Origin: an uncultured Dysgonomonas sp.
Lineage (GTDB): Bacteria > Bacteroidota > Bacteroidia > Bacteroidales > Dysgonomonadaceae
DNA: 14,185 nucleotides
Assembly: GCA_937875275.1 (NCBI GenBank)
Contig: CALNCC010000114.1
Location: 1 to 14,185 of the forward strand
Direction of reading: 5' to 3'
The notes under the pieces are model-generated. The model made no database searches, was not told where the DNA came from, and saw nothing but the letters and a program-made list of their open reading frames with translations. This document shows, piece by piece, positions 6,090 to 13,340 of the stretch. Every line of letters starts with the position of its first letter. Position 1 is the stretch's first letter. Position numbers and translations under genes: made by a program.

Positions 6090-7799
6090 TTAAAGATTTA
6101 TGTCCATGTTCTTCGGATACTTGACGCTGTAACTGATCTGATACACTTTCGTCTCTCCGGCTTTCAGCTCTTCCTCCCAAGTGATGACGCCCGTCTCGCC
6201 TCGGTTGAGGGTTGGCTTGGTCGTCTCTTTCTCGTTCAGTTCCACCGTGATGTCTTTCTGTGTCGAGCGCGGATACTGATCTTTGAGCGTCATTCTTATC
6301 GGTGTATTCTGATTGTTGCGGACAGTCAGTTTGTAGGCAAACACCTGTTTGATGTCGTTGCCGAATGTTTTTTTGCTGCTGAAGTCATTCACCTTCTCGC
6401 GCTTTACCGATACACGCTTTTCGGTGCCTAAGGTCAGGTTGAGGGTGTCTGACGTGGTGGATGCGTTGATGCGGCTTTCGCCCACGTAAGTGCCGTCGTA
6501 TGTTATGTTTGCCTTTCCGCTCAGCAGGTTCAGCTGTTGCCAGTTGGCAATGTCGGCGAGCAGATAGGTTTCCGTATCCAATTTCGGCGCACAGTAGTAG
6601 CGATATGTAGCCTCTATGTCCTGCGATTTCAGGTCGAAACTCTGTTCCTTGCCATTGCCCGGCACGTTAGACTGCATGTCTATGGCATAGGTAATATTCA
6701 TCGAATTGTCCGACTCGGATATGTAGCCAAAATCGTTGTCCTCAAACACGGGTGCATCAGAATAGCCTGTTTGTCTTGCAATAACTCCCGGCACAACTCC
6801 CGCAAGCGAATTGCTGATGCTGGTGGCGGGATCATCTAATTGGTGAATCTCTACATTGCTGATGGCTGCTGTAACGCTTATTCTTTTTTGTTGCCCGTTG
6901 CCTGTTATTACATATTGATTTTCGTCCAAAAACCAAGCATTGAATATTGGAGCCGTTTTGCCGTTGCTCGGCGTGGCTGTCGATAAGGTCAGTTTTACTT
7001 TATTCCAATCTAAGCCTGTCGTTTGGCGCACTTTCGCTTTCGAGACAATCTTGATCGGTTTGGCAGTCGATGCTATATTGATGTCGTAGTATGGTATCCA
7101 TCCCGCACCACCCGTATAGTAGCTGATGATGAAGCTGCAAGCGGTAGCCGCCGGAGCCGACAGACTGAGTTTGAGTATCCCCGAATTTTGATTGTGTTTC
7201 GTTTTCTCCTGATCTACCTGATCTTCGAGGCGGTCTATTATTTCCTCCAGATTTTCTTTTTCTTTTCGGTCGGCAATGCGATTGGCTTCCAGCTCCGACG
7301 ATTTTTCATCGAAGTATTGCATTGTCATCATCAGTTCGTCGATATTCAATCCTTTCTCCGAGCCCGATACATTTTTCTCGATGCTCTTAGTGAGGATGTT
7401 CGATAAGTCGGCGTTTACTTTCAGGCGGGTCTCTATCCGTTGCAGTTGGTCTTGGCACATCTTCAACGAATCTTCCATTATGTCCAACTTCGGGCTGCTT
7501 GTCTTTCCCGACATGTAGTCGATCGAAAACTCGTTGGACGAGACTATAACGCCATTCGATGCCTTTATCTTCAAGCTGTTTTTGTCAATCAGAGGACTCA
7601 GTCCTTCTATCTTTATTTCGTTTACCCCCTTCTCCAGATTTGCTGTTGCCGTATGGGTCAGTTCGGCTCCACGAAAAAATACGGTTGCTTCCTTGATGGT
7701 CGATTTCACCGCTTTGGTGTCATCATCGGCAAAGGCTTGCCCTACACTTAGCAGGCAGGCAGCCACGATGGTGAGGAATGTTTTTGTTTTCATGTTCAT
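6090..7799 (-). CDS. DUF4139 (MuiA-like) exported protein with a SusC-plug-like insert
   Basis: A 569-residue exported protein. Signal peptide at about 1-24 (ending QAFA); M1 at 7799 and M3 at 7793 are both possible starts. Residues about 35-110 match the DUF4140 N-terminal domain (IKEATVFFRGAELTHTA). Residues about 108-205 are a charged coiled coil. DUF4139 spans about 215-569, with GWIPYYDI (233-240), TGLDWNKVKLTLSTATPS (261-278) and the C-terminal YKLTVRNNQ (489-497) and GVITWEEELKAGET (537-550). MuiA homologues are linked to mucoidy in proteobacteria, but biochemical function is not established. Residues about 305-350 interrupt DUF4139 with a segment resembling the plug of SusC/RagA TonB-dependent transporters (VTAAISNVEIHQLDDP, then SNSLAGVVPGVIARQTG). 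It lies 28 bp downstream of folB and 21 bp upstream of a lipoprotein gene. Confidence 0.85.
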   Translation of the reverse strand: MNMKTKTFLTIVAACLLSVGQAFADDDTKAVKSTIKEATVFFRGAELTHTATANLEKGVNEIKIEGLSPLIDKNSLKIKASNGVIVSSNEFSIDYMSGKTSSPKLDIMEDSLKMCQDQLQRIETRLKVNADLSNILTKSIEKNVSGSEKGLNIDELMMTMQYFDEKSSELEANRIADRKEKENLEEIIDRLEDQVDQEKTKHNQNSGILKLSLSAPAATACSFIISYYTGGAGWIPYYDINIASTAKPIKIVSKAKVRQTTGLDWNKVKLTLSTATPSNGKTAPIFNAWFLDENQYVITGNGQQKRISVTAAISNVEIHQLDDPATSISNSLAGVVPGVIARQTGYSDAPVFEDNDFGYISESDNSMNITYAIDMQSNVPGNGKEQSFDLKSQDIEATYRYYCAPKLDTETYLLADIANWQQLNLLSGKANITYDGTYVGESRINASTTSDTLNLTLGTEKRVSVKREKVNDFSSKKTFGNDIKQVFAYKLTVRNNQNTPIRMTLKDQYPRSTQKDITVELNEKETTKPTLNRGETGVITWEEELKAGETKVYQISYSVKYPKNMDINL

Positions 7800-7827
7800 A
7801 TAGATTTAATAAATAGCACGTAGCGCG

Positions 7828-8181
7828 TCAGTCGATAATTATTATACTTGCCGATTCTATCTGTCCACCCATCGGCGGATTGCGTTTCGACAGTTTCAGT
7901 TCCACCTTCTCTATTTGCGGATAAGAGCTTTTTATTCGTTTCACTATTCTGCCCGCCACATGCTCCAGCAATTGAGACGCAATGCTCATCTCTTCCCCTA
8001 CAAGGTGCAGCAGGTCGGCATAGCTTATCGTGTGTTCGATGCAGTCGGTCTCGATAGCGTCAGATAGATCGACCTCTATTTTCAGATTTACGGTAAATTC
8101 GTTTCCCACTATTTTTTCCTGCTCCATCACCCCGTGATGTGCATAGAAGACAGCGTTGTCGAGTTGTATATACGTTTTCAC
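7828..8181 (-). CDS. folB: Dihydroneopterin aldolase
   Basis: A 117-residue protein, the typical length of FolB, which converts 7,8-dihydroneopterin to 6-hydroxymethyl-7,8-dihydropterin and glycolaldehyde in folate synthesis in the cytoplasm. Visible family motifs are FYAHHGVMEQEK (12-23, with E22), TISYADL (51-57, Y54), LLEHVAGRI (71-79, E73 expected at the pterin site) and LKLSKRNPPMGG (95-106, K99 as the expected catalytic lysine). E22 and Y54 coincide with the numbering known for the S. aureus enzyme. The start is GTG at 8181: an in-frame TGA lies directly before it, so no longer form is possible, and the next ATG would remove the conserved N-terminus. It is the first gene of the minus-strand unit leading into envelope genes; no other folate gene is in the window. 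Confidence 0.93.
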   Translation of the reverse strand: MKTYIQLDNAVFYAHHGVMEQEKIVGNEFTVNLKIEVDLSDAIETDCIEHTISYADLLHLVGEEMSIASQLLEHVAGRIVKRIKSSYPQIEKVELKLSKRNPPMGGQIESASIIIID

Positions 8182-8227
8182 TCAGATATCGGGTTTATGT
8201 AAATGTATGTTACTATATTAGCCCGTA

Positions 8228-8291
8228 TTTGAAAAATATATAATAAGGCTATATTTGTTTCTACAAAGCTAAGTTTTTTTCTTTACATTTG
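8228..8291 (+). promoter_or_regulatory. Candidate tandem promoters for the bactofilin operon
   Basis: TTTG at 8228-8231 and TATATTTG at 8250-8257 (18-nt spacing) form a complete Bacteroidota-type promoter. A second perfect -7, TACATTTG, lies at 8284-8291; its nearest TTTG (8254-8257) is 26 nt away, longer than usual. The 5' leader to the ATG at 8394 would be about 95-130 nt. Confidence 0.5.
8264..8271 (-). promoter_or_regulatory. Candidate -7 element for folB
   Basis: On the minus strand TAGCTTTG matches TAnnTTTG perfectly and lies 83 nt upstream of the folB GTG. I see no clear TTTG at the -33 distance, so support is partial. It lies between two plus-strand -7 candidates, making the divergent promoters overlap. 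Confidence 0.4.
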
Positions 8292-8393
8292 TAAGAATAT
8301 AGCATAGGGGATTTGCGTAAAAAAACGGAGAAGTGGAGAGTGTTCTAAGAAAGCTATATATCGCAAACACACATAAGAAACTATAACAATACA

Positions 8394-8792
8394 ATGAAAT
8401 TTGCCATGCTGAAAAGAAAGAATAAAGGAGATTTTACCTCCCACAATCACAGTGTGATATCGAAGGGGACGGTAGTTCGAGGAGATTTGTCGGGCGACGA
8501 TTGCTTCCGGATAGAAGGAATCGTAGAAGGTAATATTATCTGTAAGAATAAGATAATAACCAGTGCAGGCAGCCTTGTGAAAGGACAAATAGAGTGCACC
8601 ACCATAGATGTGATGGGCAAAATTGAAGGTGATATTTCTTGCACCGAAGACATTATTTTAAGATCTTCGTGTGTGCTGATTGGCGACGTAAAGGCAAGAG
8701 CCATTCAGGTTGAAACAGGAGCTGTGTTCGAGGGTTCGTGCTCTATTGTCAACGAATCGGAGATCGCTCCTCAAGAAGAGGAATCTAAGTAA
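8394..8792 (+). CDS. Bactofilin (polymer-forming cytoskeletal protein)
   Basis: A 132-residue protein of the bactofilin (DUF583) family: cytoplasmic, nucleotide-independent filament-forming scaffolds made of a right-handed beta-helix, often anchored to the membrane and used in cell-shape or polar organisation. Residues about 20-115 hold the repeated beta-helix pattern with alternating hydrophobics and glycines, for example ISKGTVVRGDLSGDDCFRIEG (22 onward) and IEGDISCTEDIIL. The N-terminal MKFAMLKRKNKGDF is short and basic-amphipathic, of the kind proposed to touch the membrane. The C-terminal EIAPQEEESK is a disordered acidic tail. ATG at 8394 is taken as the start; an alternative ATG at 8406 would remove four residues. 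It lies 16 bp before the aminopeptidase gene. No M23 peptidase or other morphogenesis gene is adjacent, although these often accompany bactofilins. Confidence 0.92.
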   Translation: MKFAMLKRKNKGDFTSHNHSVISKGTVVRGDLSGDDCFRIEGIVEGNIICKNKIITSAGSLVKGQIECTTIDVMGKIEGDISCTEDIILRSSCVLIGDVKARAIQVETGAVFEGSCSIVNESEIAPQEEESK

Positions 8793-8808
8793 AAAATTAT
8801 ATAATACG

Positions 8809-10593
8809 ATGAGTAATTCGATAATCCATAAACGCCTCACCCTCCTCCGACAGTTTATGGAGGAGAAGGCATTGCATGCATTCATAATACCCAGCACCGA
8901 TGCGCATCTGAGCGAATATCCGGCTTCACACTGGGCATCCCGCGAGTGGATAAGCGGTTTCACCGGATCGGCAGGAACGATAGTAGTAACAAACCGAAAA
9001 GCCGGACTATGGACAGACTCCCGCTACTTTCTGCAAGCCGCGAACGAGCTCGAAGGTACGGGCATCCAACTGTTTAAGGACGGAGTAGTAGGCACACCAA
9101 GCATCGAACAATGGTTGGCGTCGGAGCTTGCTGCCGGCGACACTGTCGGCATCGACGGAGCGGTATATGCCGCCAAGAGTGCGATGGGGCTGACCCACAA
9201 ACTGAATATACACAACATACGCCTCGTCAGCGACTACGACCCCTTTGCCGTCATTTGGGACGATCGTCCGGCGATACCTGATAATAAAATATTCGTACTT
9301 CCCGAAAAATATGCAGGAGAAGCGGCACACAGCAAGATCGACCGCATAGCCAAAGCCGTGAAGACTTACGGTGCAGAGTCGTTGCTCGTGGCATCGTTAG
9401 ACGCCATAGCGTGGATATTCAACATACGTGGCAATGACGTGAAGTGCAACCCCGTGGCAGTGTGCTTTGCCTATGTGTCGGAGGCAGAGACGGTATTGTT
9501 CATCAATCCCGATAAACTGACCGACGAGGTGGCTCGCTACCTGAGAGACGAAGGCGTCATTATTGCCGACTACGAAAAAGTATACGACTACACATCGCGC
9601 CTCAAAGACAAGGCGGTATATATAGATGGAAATAAAATAACATTCAACCTCTACAATTGCATCCCTGCCCGTTGCCGTGTCATAGACGGACTGTCGCCGG
9701 CCGATGCGATGAAAGCCGTGAAGAACGACGTAGAGCAAGACGGTGTGCGCCGAGCGATGGAGCGCGACGGTGTTGCCCTTGTTCGTTTTCTGATGTGGTT
9801 GGAGCAGGCTGTCGGCAAAGAGAAGGTGGAGGAAATAGACATCCCCGCCAAGCTTGTCGAATACCGCAGCCGGCAAGAAAATTATGTAGGCGAAAGCTTC
9901 GATACCATATCGGGCTATGCCGCTAACGGAGCCATTGTGCACTACCATGTGTCGCCCCAAAGTTCGCTCGATGTAAAACCCGAAGGGCTTTTCCTTATCG
10001 ACTCGGGAGCACAATATTTCGACGGCACCACCGACATCACCCGCACCATTGCTATGGGCGCGCTCACTCCGCAGATGAAGGAAGACTATACCCTCGTCCT
10101 CAAAGGACATATTGGCATCGCAACCGCCATCTATCCGCAGGGAACACGAGGCAGTCAGATAGACATCCTTGCACGCAAGGCGTTGTGGGATCGTGGATTG
10201 AACTACGGACACGGAACCGGGCATGGCGTCGGTCATTTCCTCAATGTGCACGAAGGGCCGCAAAACATACGCATGGATGAGAATCCGGCAACACTGGAGA
10301 TAGGGATGATTACGTCTAACGAGCCGGGCATGTATCGTGCCGGACAATATGGAATCCGTATCGAAAATTTAGTTTGCACCCGCCAAGAAAAATCGACCGA
10401 GTTTGGAGATTTCTATTCGTTCGAAACATTGACACTTTGCCCGATAGATACGACTCCGATAGTAAAGAGCCTGTTGACGGACGACGAGGTAGCGTGGTTC
10501 AACGGTTATCACAAGATGGTTTACGATCGTTTGTCGCCACTGCTTAGCGACGACGAGAAAAAATGGTTAAAAAATAAGACAAATGAGATTTAA
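8809..10593 (+). CDS. Xaa-Pro aminopeptidase, long form (M24B)
   Basis: A 594-residue protein resembling the long, three-domain aminopeptidase P type (as in eukaryotic XPNPEP1) rather than the shorter E. coli PepP. It removes an N-terminal residue preceding proline, using two divalent metal ions. Creatinase-like domains fill residues about 5-130 and 160-300, and the pita-bread catalytic domain spans about 305-530, with a C-terminal extension to 594. The five metal ligands are all present: D398 (LIDSG), D409 (TTDITRT), H472 (GHGTGHGVG), E505 (SNEPGMY) and E519 (GIRIENL), with spacings that fit human XPNPEP1. There is no signal peptide, so it is cytoplasmic. The ATG at 8809 is chosen because homology begins there and it follows the bactofilin stop; the frame's upstream extension lies inside the bactofilin gene. 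It overlaps the next gene by 11 bp. Confidence 0.95.
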   Translation: MSNSIIHKRLTLLRQFMEEKALHAFIIPSTDAHLSEYPASHWASREWISGFTGSAGTIVVTNRKAGLWTDSRYFLQAANELEGTGIQLFKDGVVGTPSIEQWLASELAAGDTVGIDGAVYAAKSAMGLTHKLNIHNIRLVSDYDPFAVIWDDRPAIPDNKIFVLPEKYAGEAAHSKIDRIAKAVKTYGAESLLVASLDAIAWIFNIRGNDVKCNPVAVCFAYVSEAETVLFINPDKLTDEVARYLRDEGVIIADYEKVYDYTSRLKDKAVYIDGNKITFNLYNCIPARCRVIDGLSPADAMKAVKNDVEQDGVRRAMERDGVALVRFLMWLEQAVGKEKVEEIDIPAKLVEYRSRQENYVGESFDTISGYAANGAIVHYHVSPQSSLDVKPEGLFLIDSGAQYFDGTTDITRTIAMGALTPQMKEDYTLVLKGHIGIATAIYPQGTRGSQIDILARKALWDRGLNYGHGTGHGVGHFLNVHEGPQNIRMDENPATLEIGMITSNEPGMYRAGQYGIRIENLVCTRQEKSTEFGDFYSFETLTLCPIDTTPIVKSLLTDDEVAWFNGYHKMVYDRLSPLLSDDEKKWLKNKTNEI

Positions 10594-11989
10594 TTTATTA
10601 TTGGCATTGACGTTGTTTCTTGTTACGTCAGCCTACGCGCAAACTTCCACAAAACTGACAATATCTGTTAATGCCCCCCAACACAAAGAACAAAAAGTGT
10701 TTTTGGGATCATATCTCGGCGGTAACACCTACGCGGTCGATTCTGCCTTTACGGATAAGGCAGGGAAGGCTACGCTCAAGCCCGAATCTAAAATTGAAAA
10801 AGGGCAATACATATTGTACATCCTGCCCGACGTACAGTGCGACCTCTTGTTTGCAGGAACTGAGACGGACGTATATATCAGTATTGACAAAAATGATGTG
10901 AAGAACAAAATAACCGGAGCACCCGACACCGAATTGTTGTGGAAATATCTGAACGGACGAAGAGCAGGCGACGAGAAAGTCGCAAAACTCAACGATGAGA
11001 TGGCAGCCTCGACCGACACTAAAAAAACAGAATTGATGACCCGGATCAACGCCTCCAAGCAGGAGCTTGGCGACTACATGGCGTCTTATGTGCAAAAGCA
11101 TGAGGGTACATGGTTTGCCTCCTTCCTTAAAGGATCGGAGCCGATAGACGTGCCCCTCGATGATCCGCAAACACAAGAAGAATACGTCGCGTATCGCCAA
11201 TATGCAAAAGAGCACTATTTCGACAATATCAATCTGGCAGAGCCTGCCTATTGGCGTACCAACTACATGAGTGCATTCATCGACGACTATATGGACAATT
11301 GGGTCGAGGCAGACCCCGATTCGCTGGCAATTGCAGCAAGTAGGCTGGTGGCGAAAACAAAAACCGATGATTATTGTTTTAATCGCATGTTGTCTCGCTT
11401 TGTGAACGAATCGCAAGCAAGCGTCCAGCTCGGCAGAGAGAATATCTGGGCACGATTGTTTGAGGATTACATCAAAGATGGAAACCTCGACTGGATAACA
11501 GATGCGGAATATAACGAATTGTTTACGATGTATAAAGAAATCGAAAACTGTCGTATCGGTCAAGTCGGTATGAACCTCGATCTGCTAAAGGCAGACGGTA
11601 GTCCGTTCTCCACCGATAGTATAGATGCCGATTATCTGCTTCTTTATTTTTATGATTCGAATTGCGGTTATTGTCAGATCAATACGCCCATATTGCACGA
11701 CAGCATTTATGCGAAATATAAAGATTACGGTTTTGAGGTTGTAGCTTTCTTTCAGGGAGACTCTGAGGAGTCGTGGAAAGAGTTTGTAGATGGATATAAT
11801 CTGCACAATTGGATCAACGCATACGATCCCGAATATAAATCAGAATACTGGCTCAAATACAATCTGAAGGGCTACCCCTCGATGTACTTGTTGGATAAAA
11901 ATAAAACGATAATAGCCAAGCGTATAGATGTAAGTAGCTTGGCTGTTGTAATGGATAGATTATTGAAAGTAAAAAATGGCACTGATTAA
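10583..11989 (+). CDS. Exported thioredoxin-like protein with DUF4369- and DUF5106-type N-terminal domains
   Basis: A 468-residue exported protein with a signal peptide at 1-19 (LLLALTLFLVTSAYA, then Q). Residues about 22-115 form a beta-rich DUF4369-like domain (KEQKVFLGSYLGGNTYAVDS). About 120-310 is a helical, charged region resembling DUF5106. About 325-465 is a thioredoxin fold of the AhpC/TlpA type, with the redox motif CGYC at 361-364 and the cis-proline in GYP (430-432). It probably works in the periplasm as a thiol-disulfide oxidoreductase; direction and partner are unknown. Such multidomain TlpA-like proteins are abundant in Bacteroidota. There is no lipobox cysteine. The gene starts 11 bp inside the aminopeptidase gene and overlaps the next by 14 bp, so the three are probably co-expressed. 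The DUF5106 assignment is less certain than the thioredoxin one. Confidence 0.88.
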   Translation: MRFNLLLALTLFLVTSAYAQTSTKLTISVNAPQHKEQKVFLGSYLGGNTYAVDSAFTDKAGKATLKPESKIEKGQYILYILPDVQCDLLFAGTETDVYISIDKNDVKNKITGAPDTELLWKYLNGRRAGDEKVAKLNDEMAASTDTKKTELMTRINASKQELGDYMASYVQKHEGTWFASFLKGSEPIDVPLDDPQTQEEYVAYRQYAKEHYFDNINLAEPAYWRTNYMSAFIDDYMDNWVEADPDSLAIAASRLVAKTKTDDYCFNRMLSRFVNESQASVQLGRENIWARLFEDYIKDGNLDWITDAEYNELFTMYKEIENCRIGQVGMNLDLLKADGSPFSTDSIDADYLLLYFYDSNCGYCQINTPILHDSIYAKYKDYGFEVVAFFQGDSEESWKEFVDGYNLHNWINAYDPEYKSEYWLKYNLKGYPSMYLLDKNKTIIAKRIDVSSLAVVMDRLLKVKNGTD

Positions 11990-12503
11990 AGAAGTAAGAG
12001 GATTCAGACCCGAAATAGGGGAGAACACATATTTGGCAGATAATGCCACTATCATCGGCGACGTGGTTATTGGTCGCGATTGCAGCATTTGGTTTGGCGC
12101 GGTATTGCGCGGCGATGTGAACTCGATACGCATCGGCAACCGGGTAAACGTGCAAGACGGAAGCGTGCTGCACACCCTGTATCAGAAATCGACAATAGAG
12201 ATTGGCGACGACGTATCCATAGGGCACAATGTAGTCATTCACGGTGCTAAAATAGAAAGCGGAGCACTGATCGGCATGGGGTCGGTGGTGCTCGACGACG
12301 CTGTCGTTGGCGAGGGTGCTATCATTGCCGCGGGGTCGGTGGTGCTGAGCAAGACTCAGGTAGAGCCGGGAAGCATATATGCGGGAGTACCTGCCAAGTT
12401 TGTAAAAAAAGTAGACCCCGAACAAGCAAAAGAAATGAACCAGAAGATAGCCAAAAACTACCTGATGTACTCGGGCTGGTTTAAAGAAGAAGTCGCGAAA
12501 TAA
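11976..12503 (+). CDS. Gamma-class carbonic anhydrase-like hexapeptide-repeat protein
   Basis: A 175-residue left-handed beta-helix protein of the gamma-carbonic anhydrase/YrdA/PaaY group, trimeric zinc proteins, some of which hydrate CO2. Hexapeptide repeats run from about 18 to 125 (for example IIGDVVIGRDCSIWFGAVLR). Candidate zinc ligands are H66 (SVLHTL), H84 (SIGHNV) and H89 (VIHG); the five-residue gap between the last two matches the family. SIWFGAVLRGD and QDGSVLH are the usual signatures. The C-terminal 145-175 is a helix packing on the barrel. It has no signal peptide. Its start lies 14 bp inside the thioredoxin-like gene, and it ends this plus-strand unit. Activity as a carbonic anhydrase is inferred: many relatives lack measurable activity, and the acetyltransferase look-alike label is a common misannotation. 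Confidence 0.92.
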   Translation: MALIKEVRGFRPEIGENTYLADNATIIGDVVIGRDCSIWFGAVLRGDVNSIRIGNRVNVQDGSVLHTLYQKSTIEIGDDVSIGHNVVIHGAKIESGALIGMGSVVLDDAVVGEGAIIAAGSVVLSKTQVEPGSIYAGVPAKFVKKVDPEQAKEMNQKIAKNYLMYSGWFKEEVAK

Positions 12504-12641
12504 ATTATCATTAAACGCAGATTGTTTTCTATATCTTCTTTTTTTGCTTGGAATTACGTAAACAAAAAAAAGACAAAACAGCACGATCTGGGGTAGAAAC
12601 CTCAGATGAAGAAGTACGGTAGTAAAAGTAAATCCGTATTT

Positions 12642-12655
12642 AGAGTAATTACTCT
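12642..12655. promoter_or_regulatory. Perfect 14-bp palindrome upstream of the nitroreductase gene
   Basis: AGAGTAATTACTCT is a perfect palindrome, 41 bp before the nitroreductase ATG, in a 193-bp gap (12504-12696) that shows no convincing TAnnTTTG. It could be an operator, but no regulator gene is adjacent, and AT-rich palindromes of this length also arise by chance. Confidence 0.35.
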
Positions 12656-12696
12656 TGTGCGTAAATATTTATAAATTAAATAACTATTCATTGATT

Positions 12697-13326
12697 ATGA
12701 ATTTGATAGAAGACCTGAAGTGGCGTTATGCATGTAAAAGAATGAACGGAACAAAAGTTCCGCAAGAGAAAGTAAATGTTATCCTCGAAGCAATCAATCT
12801 TGCACCCACATCGTTGGGGCTTGGGGCTTTCAAGGTATTTATAATAGAGAACGACGAGCTGAAAAACAAGATCTTTGAAGGAGCTTGTCCGCAGCCTCAA
12901 GTGAAAGAATGCTCTCATCTGTTGGTGTTTGCTACACGTACACAGATTACGGGGCGTTATCTCGACTCCTACTTCGACCTGATAGATAGAAAAGCCAATC
13001 CGGGTAAAGCATGGTTGGAAAAGTACAGAGGGAAAATAGAGCAGGCACTGAAAGGACATTACGAAGATCTTCAAGCGTGGCTCACCCATCAGGTCTACAT
13101 CGCATTGGGATTTGCATGTGTGGCAGCAGCAGAACAGCGGGTCGACTCAGTTCCCGTAGAGGGATTCGACAAAGCGAAGTTGGATTCGATACTCAAACTT
13201 ACCGAACAGGGATTAGCCTCAGTTGTGCTTCTACCGCTCGGATACAGAGATGAGGACAACGACTGGAACGCCAAGCGCAACAAGGTGCGTAAAGATCCCG
13301 ATCGTCTGTTTATAGAACTCAAGTAA
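12697..13326 (+). CDS. Nitroreductase-family NAD(P)H-dependent flavoprotein
   Basis: A 209-residue protein of the FMN-binding nitroreductase family, close in layout to NfsB-type NAD(P)H oxidoreductases. Residues 1-20 (LKWRYACKRMNG) hold the basic FMN-phosphate motif, APTSLGLGAFKVFII (about 36-50) is the conserved APTS-type FMN segment, and GLASVVLLPLGYRDEDND (about 174-191) is the C-terminal flavin-contact motif. Such enzymes reduce nitro groups, quinones or other electrophiles by hydride transfer in the cytoplasm; the natural substrate cannot be read from the sequence. The frame could extend upstream to a TTG at 12655, but the ATG at 12697 begins the homologous part and is preferred. The SpoU methyltransferase gene starts 14 bp after its stop, suggesting joint transcription. 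Confidence 0.92.
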   Translation: MNLIEDLKWRYACKRMNGTKVPQEKVNVILEAINLAPTSLGLGAFKVFIIENDELKNKIFEGACPQPQVKECSHLLVFATRTQITGRYLDSYFDLIDRKANPGKAWLEKYRGKIEQALKGHYEDLQAWLTHQVYIALGFACVAAAEQRVDSVPVEGFDKAKLDSILKLTEQGLASVVLLPLGYRDEDNDWNAKRNKVRKDPDRLFIELK

Positions 13327-13340
13327 GCAGGTACAAAAAT

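Noticed and set aside
8710..8808. Upstream start for the aminopeptidase P gene
   Set aside because: It would lie inside the bactofilin coding region and adds residues without family similarity.
9397..10347. Minus-strand open frame of 316 codons
   Set aside because: It lies entirely within the aminopeptidase P gene, whose metal ligands are all intact; no motif or signal is seen in the antisense product.
10709..11563. Minus-strand open frame of 284 codons
   Set aside because: It is antisense to the exported thioredoxin-like gene and shows no recognisable domain.
12538..12572. AT-rich inverted repeat (T-run against A-run) as a terminator after the carbonic anhydrase gene
   Set aside because: The stem is almost all A-T with a bulge and a mismatch, and no T-run follows it on the plus strand; too weak to call.
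12655..12696. TTG start for the nitroreductase gene
   Set aside because: It overlaps the palindrome and adds 14 residues without similarity; the ATG at 12697 fits the family start.
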